A program made the translations under genes and the position numbers. A stretch of DNA of 64,000 bases, from assembly GCF_009912395.1 (NCBI RefSeq), contig NZ_WNDO01000019.1:1-64000 (forward strand). The letters are read 5' to 3'. Each line of letters begins with the position of its first letter. Within the stretch, counting starts at the first letter, position 1. The notes under the pieces are model-generated. The model saw only the letters and a list, made by a program, of their open reading frames with translations. It had not been told where the DNA came from and did no database searches. This DNA is from Luteibacter sp. Its GTDB lineage: Bacteria > Pseudomonadota > Gammaproteobacteria > Xanthomonadales > Rhodanobacteraceae. Positions 51,542 to 59,426 of this stretch are shown here, piece after piece.

Positions 51542-53332
51542 ATGACCGCAACGCTTTCCTCCCGTCTCCTGCTCGCCCTGCTCTGCGCTGCGCCCCTGGC
51601 GAGTCCGGCGAAAGACGCCTGGACCACGCCTGCGGAAGCCTCGGCGTTCCGGACCACACCCTCCTATGCGGACACCCTTGCGTGGCTGCATCGCCTGGCC
51701 GATGCCGCGCCCGGCACGATCCGCGTCGAGACCTTCGGTACCACGCCCGAGGGACGCCCCATGACCGTGGTGGTGGCCGCGAAGGACGGCGACCTCACGC
51801 CCGAGCGCGCGCGGGCCGCCGGCAAGCCGATCGTGCTGCTCCAGGCCGGCATCCATCCCGGCGAGATCGAAGGCAAGGACGCAGGCCTGATGCTCCTGCG
51901 CGACATCGCCGTCACCGGTCGCCTGCCTCACCTGCTCGACCACGCGGTGCTGGTCTTCATCCCCGTCTACAGCGTGGACGGCCACGAGAATTCCGGCCCC
52001 TACTTCCGCATCAACCAGAATGGCCCCGAAGAAATGGGCTTCCGCGGCCAGTCGCAGTACTTGAACCTCAACCGCGACTACGTCAAGGCAGACGCGCCGG
52101 AAACCCGCGCCTGGCTGTCGCTGTGGAACACCTGGCGCCCAGACCTCCTGATCGACATCCACACCACCGACGGCGCCGATTACCAGTACGACCTCACCTG
52201 GTACACCGAGGACGCGCACAAGCTGCCGCCCTCGATCGCCGCATGGCAGCGCGACGCCATCGCGAAGGACGCCATCGCACGCTACGAAGCTCTCGGCCAT
52301 CTCGCCTCGCCGTACCTGGAGTTCCGCGACGGCCGCGACATCACCAAGGGCATCGCCAACTTCGGCTCGGGCCCGCGTTTCTCCACGGGCTATGCGGCCA
52401 TCCGCAACCGCGCCGGCCTGCTCGTCGAAACGCATATGCTCAAGCCCTACGCCGTCCGCGTGCGCGCCACCTATGACATCGTCCGCAGCGTGCTGGAACG
52501 CATCGACCGCGATCCCGCCGCCTTGCTTCGTGCATCGAAGGATGCCGACGCCTGGGCCGCGTCGCTGGCGACGAAGCCCGACGCGTCCCTGCCGGTCACC
52601 TTCAAGGAAGACCCTACGCCAACACCCTTCACCCTCAAGGGCTTCGCATTCACCCAGACGCCCAGCGACATCTCCGGCGATACCTGGGTCCGCTACGACC
52701 CGTCGGTGAAGAAGAACTACGCCATCCAGAGCTGGCTGGGCCTGCTGCCCGACGTCTCGGCGCCGATCCCCGCCGCGTGGGCAATCCCGCCACAGTGGAC
52801 GGGTGTGATCGAACGCCTGGATGCCCACGGCATCCCGTACACCCGCACCACTAAGGCAACGAAGATCGCCGTGACCCACGACCAGCTCACCCAGCCCTCG
52901 TGGTCGGAGAAGCCGTTCGAAGGTCATCACATGCTGAAGGACGTGACGATTACCGCCTCGGACGAGGACATCGAGCTTCCCGCCGGCACCGTGATCGTCC
53001 GCACGAACGATCCGCAGGTCGTTTTGGCCCTGAACCTGCTCGACGCCCGTGCGCCCGATTCCCCGCTGCGCTGGGGCTATCTCGACGCGATTTTCGAGCC
53101 GAAGGAATACGGCGAGCCTCGCGTGGTGGAAGCGCTGGCCCGGAAGATGATCGCGGAGCAACCCGCGCTCAAGGCCGAGTTCGACGCGAAAGTAAAAAGC
53201 GACTCGGCCTTCGCATCAAGCCCACGGGCCAGGCTGGCGTTCTTCTTCGAACGCAGCCCCTGGTACACGGCACAGAAGGTCGGAGACTATCCCGTGCTTC
53301 GCCTCGACGCCAAGGCCCTGAACCAGTTGTAG
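51542..53332 (+). CDS. M14-family zinc carboxypeptidase, exported
   Basis: The 596-residue protein has a signal peptide (SSRLLLALLCAAPLASPA) and a carboxypeptidase domain with zinc ligands in IHPGEIEGKD (His105 and Glu108) and DIHTTDGADYQYD, and a catalytic-type Glu in LLVETHMLKPY. The C-terminal about 200 residues are an extra domain of unknown role. Its end is convergent with the laccase gene, and its TAG stop is the first TAG of the next palindrome. Confidence 0.9.
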   Translation: MTATLSSRLLLALLCAAPLASPAKDAWTTPAEASAFRTTPSYADTLAWLHRLADAAPGTIRVETFGTTPEGRPMTVVVAAKDGDLTPERARAAGKPIVLLQAGIHPGEIEGKDAGLMLLRDIAVTGRLPHLLDHAVLVFIPVYSVDGHENSGPYFRINQNGPEEMGFRGQSQYLNLNRDYVKADAPETRAWLSLWNTWRPDLLIDIHTTDGADYQYDLTWYTEDAHKLPPSIAAWQRDAIAKDAIARYEALGHLASPYLEFRDGRDITKGIANFGSGPRFSTGYAAIRNRAGLLVETHMLKPYAVRVRATYDIVRSVLERIDRDPAALLRASKDADAWAASLATKPDASLPVTFKEDPTPTPFTLKGFAFTQTPSDISGDTWVRYDPSVKKNYAIQSWLGLLPDVSAPIPAAWAIPPQWTGVIERLDAHGIPYTRTTKATKIAVTHDQLTQPSWSEKPFEGHHMLKDVTITASDEDIELPAGTVIVRTNDPQVVLALNLLDARAPDSPLRWGYLDAIFEPKEYGEPRVVEALARKMIAEQPALKAEFDAKVKSDSAFASSPRARLAFFFERSPWYTAQKVGDYPVLRLDAKALNQL

Positions 53333-53395
53333 GAGCGCGCTTGCGCGCGATGGGTGCTCGCGGCAAGGTCCATCGCGCGCAAGCGCGCTCCTACA
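53327..53395. repeat. GTAGGAGCGCGC palindrome (REP-like), copy 7
   Basis: Arms TTGTAGGAGCGCGCTTGCGC and GCGCAAGCGCGCTCCTACA, loop GATGGGTGCTCGCGGCAAGGTCC. It is the whole gap between two convergent genes and provides the TAG stop codon of both, one from each arm. Confidence 0.93.
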
Positions 53396-55010
53396 CCACC
53401 TCGAACGGTCGCATCATCTCGTTCGCTTCGTGTTCCGCCAAATGGCAATGCCATGCGTAACGCCCCGCATAACCGTCGAAAGTGGCAACGATGCGGGTCA
53501 CCATGCCGGGAAAAGCCTGCACCACGTCCTTCCAGCCGCGTTCGTGTGGCGGCGGAATCTGCGCGGGACCGACATAGCGGATCGTCTTCTTCTCCATGTA
53601 CTCGTCCACGTCGTAAGGGCGCCGATCGAGGATCTGGAAACGCACCAGGTGCAGATGGATGGGATGCGTGTCCTCGGTGAGGTTCACCAGGTTCCACATT
53701 TCCGTGCTGCCCAGCGCCACCCGCTCGGTCACCGGCTCGTGCCAGCGTTTGCCGTTGAGCAACATCAGCATCGGCGTGGCGATGCAGTCACTGTACTCGT
53801 CCAGCGTCAACTCGCGGGTCTTCGATGCACTCGACTCGGTGAAACGAGCAATATCGCGTAGCGTGGTGGGTACGCGGCTATCGTCCTTGACCTCGCCCTT
53901 CCCCACCGCGAATCGCATCAGCGGCATCGCGTCGTTCATCAGCTCGATATCCGTGCCACGTGCCGCGGCAAACTCCACGATCACATCGGCACGCTCGCCC
54001 GGCGCCAGGAACAACGAACGCACCGTCGCCGGTGAGGCCAGCAGGCCCTGGTCGGAGCCGATGACCTGGAACGGCCGGCCATCGCGAAAACGCAGATGGT
54101 AGAACCGCCCGTTCGCCGCATTCAGCACACGCAGGCGATACCGTCGCGGCTGCACGTCCGCACGAGGCAGGATCGCCCCGTTGACGAGCGTGAGGTTGCC
54201 GAACACCTCCGGCACCCAGGGCGCCTTCGCGTCGCCGGAGTCGGGGTAGTAAAGGCGTCCATCCGCATGCAGCAGGCGATCGGCCAGCACCAGCGGCAGC
54301 TCGAACTCCCCCGCAGGCAGGCCCAGCGCTAGCTCCTGTTCGTCGCGAAGCAGGTACAGGCCCATCAGGCCGGCGTACATGTTCAGCCGATTGATGCCCA
54401 TCGCGTGGTCGTGATACCAGAGCGTCGCGGCATCCTGCGCGTTCGGATAATGGTGGCGGCGCGACTTGCTGGGCACATACCAGTCCTCCGGATACCCATC
54501 ATCCTTGTGCGGCACCTTCGCGCCATGCAGGTGCACGATCGCGCGTACTTCCGGCTTGTCCGCCTCGGCGCCGCAGATCGCATGATCCACAGGCAGGAAA
54601 TGTCGTTCCGGTAACGCGTTTTCCCATACCACGTCGAACGGCACGCCCTTGTGCGCCTCGATGGTGGGGCCGGGGAAATGCCCGCCATACGTCCACAACT
54701 CCGTCGGCGGCAAATCGCGATGGAGCTTCTGCGCGCTGCGTGCCATGCGAACGTTCAATACCTGCCCCTTCCCCGGGCGCATCATCGCAGGCACGGGCAA
54801 CGGATCGACAAAGGCCGCGAGTTTCGCGGGATCGACCAAACCCGGCATATGCGTCGTGTCGCCCATGGCGTGCATGCACAGCGTGTTGCCGACCTGGCCG
54901 GACTGAGCCGGCTTCATCGCGTGCATGTCATGCGCGAGCAGCCGCGACGGGATCCATCCCATCGCAGCTGCCCAACCCGCTACCGTCAGGAACCGGCGGC
55001 GATCAACCAT
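53391..55010 (-). CDS. Tat-exported multicopper oxidase (laccase/CotA-like)
   Basis: The 539-residue protein has a twin-arginine signal (DRRRFLTVAGWAAAMGW) and three cupredoxin domains with copper motifs HLHGAK, WYHDHAMG, HPIHLHLVRF and HCHLAEHEANEMM. The last has Met as axial ligand position after HE-ANE. Histidine- and methionine-rich residues at the N-terminus (AHDMHAMK, CMHAMGDTTHM) suggest copper handling. ATG at 55010 overlaps the phosphoesterase stop by eight bases; a GTG two codons earlier is possible. The stop is in the palindrome edge. Confidence 0.9.
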   Translation of the reverse strand: MVDRRRFLTVAGWAAAMGWIPSRLLAHDMHAMKPAQSGQVGNTLCMHAMGDTTHMPGLVDPAKLAAFVDPLPVPAMMRPGKGQVLNVRMARSAQKLHRDLPPTELWTYGGHFPGPTIEAHKGVPFDVVWENALPERHFLPVDHAICGAEADKPEVRAIVHLHGAKVPHKDDGYPEDWYVPSKSRRHHYPNAQDAATLWYHDHAMGINRLNMYAGLMGLYLLRDEQELALGLPAGEFELPLVLADRLLHADGRLYYPDSGDAKAPWVPEVFGNLTLVNGAILPRADVQPRRYRLRVLNAANGRFYHLRFRDGRPFQVIGSDQGLLASPATVRSLFLAPGERADVIVEFAAARGTDIELMNDAMPLMRFAVGKGEVKDDSRVPTTLRDIARFTESSASKTRELTLDEYSDCIATPMLMLLNGKRWHEPVTERVALGSTEMWNLVNLTEDTHPIHLHLVRFQILDRRPYDVDEYMEKKTIRYVGPAQIPPPHERGWKDVVQAFPGMVTRIVATFDGYAGRYAWHCHLAEHEANEMMRPFEVV

Positions 55011-56688
55011 GCCCACCGTTCCCGAATGGCCAGTACGGCCAATCCGGACGCTTCGGCTGACCGGTCGTTTCGTCGAGGATCAGCTTGCGGTCGAACAGGC
55101 GCGGCAGGAAGAAGTCGAACATGTTGTCGATACGACCGGCATTGGCGTCGCTGGAACCGCCACCGATGCGCTTGCCGTCGAGCCAGTTGTCTTCGATGAA
55201 GCGCGTGATCGAGCTCTGGTCGGTCAGCGTGTGGTCGACCATGTTTTCGCGGGCCCACGGCGACACGACCAGCAGCGGCAGGCGCGGGCCGAAGCCGCAA
55301 CGTCCCTGCGCCGGCGTCTTGCCGTCGAGGCCGGGCAGCGTCGCGCGACCGTTGCACACGCCGGTGCCGTCGAGCGCATCGGTGTTGCCGGTGGAGGCGT
55401 TCACGCGCGGCGAGGCCTGGTGGTCATACCAGCCATCGGAGTCGTCGTACGCGATCACCACGGCGGTGTCCTTCCACTGGCCGCTGTGCTGCAAGGCGTT
55501 GATGACGTGCACCACGAAGGCCTGCTCATCCAGCGGATCAGAATATCCCGCGTGCCCATCCTGGTAGGCGGAGGCTTTAAGGAAGCTCACCGACGGCAGG
55601 TTGCCGGCATCGATGGCGTCGTAGAAGTCCTCGATGTCGTACTGGTGGTTGGCTTGGTCGGTCTTGCCGATCGAGGCCACCGAAGCAGGCCGCGCATGCG
55701 TCGGATTCGCGGTGGAGGGGTAGTACTGGAACGGCTGGTGGTGCGGGCTGTAGTCGTTGGACGTAGCGTTGGTCACCTTCGACAGCGTGCGACGCGTGCA
55801 ACCGGTGCTGCCGTCCGGGTTGGTACGGGTCAGGTCGAAGCCGCCCTGGAACCAGCCCCAGGTGATGCCCTGCTCGTTGAGCAGGTCGCCGACGTTCTTG
55901 CCGCCCATGGTCACCTGGTTGGCGGTGGGCGACGAGCAGACGTCGCCGATGGGATCGGGGTCGCCGATCATCGTCAGGCCGCCGTTGCCGTCGTCGGTCT
56001 CCGCGCCGGTCCCGTTGAGCGTGTCGACCACGCCGGCGGTCTGGCCCGAGATGAAGTTGATCGCGCCCGGCGTGGACGGCCCGAACACCGTACCGAAGCT
56101 GTTGTCGTTAAGCGCGTAGTTCTGCGCGTAGTTCCAGAAAGCCGTGACGGTATTGCCGTCGTAATAGCCCATGACCTGGCCCTTGCCTTCCTGCGACGGA
56201 TCGGCGCCCGGCAGGTCTTCGCCATGGCCGGTGTACTTCGGGAACAGGTCCATTTTCCCGCCGTTGAAGGCGCGCTGTTCCGAGGTATAGCCATGGTCCT
56301 GGTCGGCCGTGGCGGCCTGTGCGCGATCAAGGCGGAACGGGTTGATCGCACCGTCGCCGTTGCCAGCATTCTGCGCGTTCGGATTCTTCGTCAGCAGGCG
56401 ACCGTCGAAACCGTTTACCGGCGGCGTGAAGGGACGCGGGTAGAACGCCGGCTCGCCCTTCGGGTTGCGGGCATACGGATAGGTGCCGAAGTAGTGATCG
56501 AAGGAGACGTTCTCCTGGAAGATCACCACCAGGTGGCGGATCGGCGTGGCCGTGTGTGGACCGCGACCGTGGCCGGGCCAGAAGCCCAGGGCGCTGGCCG
56601 ATTCGGCCGGGGCGAGTTGCTGCGCCGCGATGGAGGCGGCGGACAGGGTGAGCACGCAGGCGATGCCCGCGGCCAGTAGCTTGCGCAT
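55003..56688 (-). CDS. Exported phosphoesterase (AcpA/phospholipase C-like)
   Basis: The 561-residue protein has a signal peptide (LLAAGIACVLTLSAASIAA) and belongs to the phosphoesterase family of acid phosphatases and phospholipases C: HLVVIFQENVSFDHYFGTYP with the ligand Asn, PGAINFISGQT, AYDDSDGWYDHQ and GFGPRLPLLVVSPWA. The start has a GAGGAG site. A Pho-box-like site lies about 85 bases upstream. It is cotranscribed with the multicopper oxidase, an unusual partner. Substrate uncertain: phosphomonoesters or phosphatidylcholine. Confidence 0.88.
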   Translation of the reverse strand: MRKLLAAGIACVLTLSAASIAAQQLAPAESASALGFWPGHGRGPHTATPIRHLVVIFQENVSFDHYFGTYPYARNPKGEPAFYPRPFTPPVNGFDGRLLTKNPNAQNAGNGDGAINPFRLDRAQAATADQDHGYTSEQRAFNGGKMDLFPKYTGHGEDLPGADPSQEGKGQVMGYYDGNTVTAFWNYAQNYALNDNSFGTVFGPSTPGAINFISGQTAGVVDTLNGTGAETDDGNGGLTMIGDPDPIGDVCSSPTANQVTMGGKNVGDLLNEQGITWGWFQGGFDLTRTNPDGSTGCTRRTLSKVTNATSNDYSPHHQPFQYYPSTANPTHARPASVASIGKTDQANHQYDIEDFYDAIDAGNLPSVSFLKASAYQDGHAGYSDPLDEQAFVVHVINALQHSGQWKDTAVVIAYDDSDGWYDHQASPRVNASTGNTDALDGTGVCNGRATLPGLDGKTPAQGRCGFGPRLPLLVVSPWARENMVDHTLTDQSSITRFIEDNWLDGKRIGGGSSDANAGRIDNMFDFFLPRLFDRKLILDETTGQPKRPDWPYWPFGNGGHG

Positions 56689-56773
56689 GACTTGGCTCCT
56701 CGGAACAGAAAGTCGACCGAATAGCTGGCCCGCATCCCCTGTCATGCGGTGGGGGCGAGGCTAGGCCTGCGTT

Positions 56774-56791
56774 ATGACAGGTGGAGGACAA
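56774..56791 (-). promoter_or_regulatory. Pho-box-like direct repeat upstream of the phosphoesterase
   Basis: On the minus strand TTGTCCT, four bases (CCAC) and CTGTCAT match the 7-4-7 layout of PhoB sites (CTGTCAT twice), at 5/7 and 7/7. The spacer is less AT-rich than usual. Position and target gene type favour phosphate control; this is a candidate only. Confidence 0.45.
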
Positions 56792-56931
56792 CGCTCGCGA
56801 AAACCTGCGATGTCCACCGATCCATGACTTTCGTCACGGATTCCCCTTCGCACGGCCCTCAGAGGCTATGCTCGGAGCCTGCCGGTGCCGGGGGGGCGCC
56901 GTTCAACCGCAATGAGAACAGAGGGATTTAC

Positions 56932-59070
56932 ATGACCAAGCAGTACCTGAAGCCGCTCGCGCTGGCCCTGAGCATCGCGCTCGCGGGCACCGCGTGCAGC
57001 AAGCAGAACGACGCCGATAACGCCCAGGCCGGCACCCAGCCCGCCGCCACGGGTAGCGCCGCTCCGGCCGCCGCAAGCACCGCCGCCGCCAAGCCGGCCG
57101 CTCCGTCCTTCAACGTGGCCGATATCGACACCGGCATCGACGCTTGCGACGACTTCAACGGCTTCGTCAACGCCAAGTGGGTCGCCGCCAACCCGATCCC
57201 GGACGACCGCACCCGTTGGGGCGCGTTCGACCAGCTCGCCGAAAACAGCCTGAACACCCAGCACGACATCGTCGATGCCGCCGACAAGGGCGTGGACAGC
57301 GCGAAGGCCGGCTCGATCGAACAGAAGATCGGCCTGCTCTACCGCTCGGGCATGAACGAAGACGCCATCGAGAAGGCCGGCCTCGAGCCGCTCAAGCCGG
57401 AACTGGCCAAGATCGATGCGCTGAAGTCCTCCAAGGACATCGTCGACTTCCTCGACGCCAGCTTCAACGATGGCGACGGCTACGTGTTCTCGTTCGGCTC
57501 GGGCGCCGACTTCCAGAACGCGAAGGTGCAGATCGCCTACGCGAACCAGGACGGTCTGGGCCTGCCGACCAAGGACTACTACACCGATCCGAAGCAGGCC
57601 GATAACCGCAAGGCCTACGTCGACTACATCGCCAAGACGCTCGTCCTCGGCGGCGCATCCGAAGCCGACGCGAAGAAGCAGGCCGACGAGGTCATGAAAT
57701 TCGAGACCGAACTCGCCGCCGCCTCGCTCGCCCCGGTGGAAATGCGCGCTCCGGAAAACCAGTACCACTTCGTTTCCGTCGCCGACGCCGACAAGGTCAC
57801 CCCGCACTTCAACTGGGAGAAGTTCTTCGCCGCCCAGGGTGTGACCATCGACAAGGGCTTCTCGCTGTCGCAGCCGAAGTTCTTCAAGCAGGTCGACAAG
57901 ATGCTGGCTAGCACGCCGGTGTCCACGTGGCAGGCCTACCTGCGCTTCCACGCCCTCGACAGCGCGTCGCCGTATCTGTCCAAGAATTTCCAGGACAACA
58001 AGTTCGACTTCTACGGCAAGACCCTCGCCGGTCAGCCGCAGCAGAAGCCGCGCTGGAAGCGCGTGCTCGGCACCGTCAACTCGTCGATGGGCGAAGGCCT
58101 CGGCCAGCTCTATGTGGCCAAGGTGTTCAAGCCGGAAGCCAAGCAGCGCGCCAACGAGCTGGTCGACAACGTGCGCAACGCCCTCAAGGCACGCCTCGAG
58201 AAGCTCGACTGGATGAGCGACGAGACCAAGCAGAAGGCCATCGCCAAGTGGAACACCTTCCTGCCGAAGATCGGCTACCCGGACAAGTGGCGTGACTGGT
58301 CCGGCCTGGAAGTCACCGGCGACAACTTCTTCGCCAACGTGCAGGCCGCCAGCAAGTTCAACTACCACTACGACATCGCCAAGATCAGCAAGCCGACCGA
58401 CCGCCTGGATTGGGGCATGACCCCGCAGACGGTGAACGCGTACTACAACCCCACCGACAACACGATCAACTTCCCGGCCGCGATCCTGCAGCCGCCGTTC
58501 TTCGACGCCAACGGTGACGACGCGATCAACTACGGCGGCATCGGCGCGGTGATCGGCCACGAGGCCAGCCACGGCTTCGACGACGAGGGCAGCCAGTTCG
58601 ACGGTGAAGGCAACAACAAGAACTGGTGGACCAAGGACGACCGCAAGAAGTTCGAGGCCCGCACCGCCAAGCTCGTGCAGCAGTTCAACGACTACGCCCC
58701 GCTGAAGGACCACCCGGACCTCCACGTCAACGGCAAGCTGACCCTGGGCGAGAACATCGCCGACCTGGGCGGCATCAACGTCGCCTACGACGCGCTCCAG
58801 GAAGCCCTGAAGAAGAACCCGAAGGAAGCCGGCGAGAAGATCGACGGCTACACCCAGGACCAGCGCTTCTTCCTCAACTGGGCCCGCGTGTGGCGCGGCA
58901 GCGTCCGCGAGAAGCAGGCGATGCTGTACCTCAACGTCGATCCGCACGCACCGGCCTCGCTGCGCGCCATCGGCGCCCCGTCGAACATGGAAGCCTTCGC
59001 CACGGCCTTCCAGTGCAAGCCGGGCGCGAAGATGGTCCGTGAAGGCGACAAGCAGGTGAAGATCTGGTAA
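56932..59070 (+). CDS. M13-family (neprilysin/PepO-like) metallopeptidase
   Basis: The 712-residue protein has a hydrophobic leader ending GTACSKQ, which may be a lipobox though the -3 residue is not Leu. An Ala-rich linker (35-60) precedes the M13 N-domain (IDACDDFNGFVNAKWV) and the catalytic part with VIGHEASHGFDDEG (HExxH near residue 543) and third ligand Glu in GENIADLGG (about 607). The end CKPGAKM..VKIW is usual. It degrades peptides in the periplasm. A strong terminator follows. Confidence 0.94.
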   Translation: MTKQYLKPLALALSIALAGTACSKQNDADNAQAGTQPAATGSAAPAAASTAAAKPAAPSFNVADIDTGIDACDDFNGFVNAKWVAANPIPDDRTRWGAFDQLAENSLNTQHDIVDAADKGVDSAKAGSIEQKIGLLYRSGMNEDAIEKAGLEPLKPELAKIDALKSSKDIVDFLDASFNDGDGYVFSFGSGADFQNAKVQIAYANQDGLGLPTKDYYTDPKQADNRKAYVDYIAKTLVLGGASEADAKKQADEVMKFETELAAASLAPVEMRAPENQYHFVSVADADKVTPHFNWEKFFAAQGVTIDKGFSLSQPKFFKQVDKMLASTPVSTWQAYLRFHALDSASPYLSKNFQDNKFDFYGKTLAGQPQQKPRWKRVLGTVNSSMGEGLGQLYVAKVFKPEAKQRANELVDNVRNALKARLEKLDWMSDETKQKAIAKWNTFLPKIGYPDKWRDWSGLEVTGDNFFANVQAASKFNYHYDIAKISKPTDRLDWGMTPQTVNAYYNPTDNTINFPAAILQPPFFDANGDDAINYGGIGAVIGHEASHGFDDEGSQFDGEGNNKNWWTKDDRKKFEARTAKLVQQFNDYAPLKDHPDLHVNGKLTLGENIADLGGINVAYDALQEALKKNPKEAGEKIDGYTQDQRFFLNWARVWRGSVREKQAMLYLNVDPHAPASLRAIGAPSNMEAFATAFQCKPGAKMVREGDKQVKIW

Positions 59071-59100
59071 TCGCCTGATCGAAAGCCCTTGAGGCCCGAA

Positions 59101-59132
59101 GGCGCCGCACGCGAGTGCGGCGCCTTTTTTTA
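59101..59132 (+). terminator. Intrinsic terminator after the M13 peptidase
   Basis: GGCGCCGCAC, GCGA loop, GTGCGGCGCC and then eight T. A clear rho-independent terminator 30 bases after the stop. Confidence 0.95.
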
Positions 59133-59159
59133 TCCCGCGTGACGACGTCACCCCACCTC

Positions 59160-59225
59160 GTAGGAGCGCGCTTGCGCGCGATGGGGATCGCCACAAGCCC
59201 CATCGCGCGCAAGCGCGCTCCTACA
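59160..59225. repeat. GTAGGAGCGCGC palindrome (REP-like), copy 8
   Basis: Arms GTAGGAGCGCGCTTGCGCGC and complement around GATGGGGATCGCCACAAGCCCC. This is the only clear copy not between convergent genes; it follows a terminator and precedes the receptor gene on the same strand. Confidence 0.92.
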
Positions 59226-59264
59226 GGACAAGGCATGCCTCGCTACATCGGACACATAACAAAA

Positions 59265-59290
59265 TAATTGCAACTCATTCTCATTAACAT
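59265..59290 (+). promoter_or_regulatory. Fur-box-like site before the siderophore receptor
   Basis: TAATTGCAACTCATTCTCAT is AT-rich and matches the Fur pattern of overlapping hexamers (CATTCTCATT half-site strong, the other half weaker). It lies about 140 bases before the receptor gene, whose iron role makes Fur control likely. Confidence 0.65.
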
Positions 59291-59426
59291 TACGATACAT
59301 ATTCGTAAGTCATCGCTCAGCTTTGCCAGGGACCCAACGAGGATCTCCGCCCGCAGGCCACCAGGCCCGCGCGGATAGCCGCGCCCGCGATGCAGCCACC
59401 TTTCGAAAACCGTTCGAGGAACCTCC

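Noticed and set aside
56866-59196. A 776-codon frame on the minus strand through the M13 peptidase
   Set aside because: It is antisense to a gene with full M13 motifs; its translation is rich in Val, Gly, Ala, Arg and shows no domain. Long antisense frames are expected in DNA this GC-rich.
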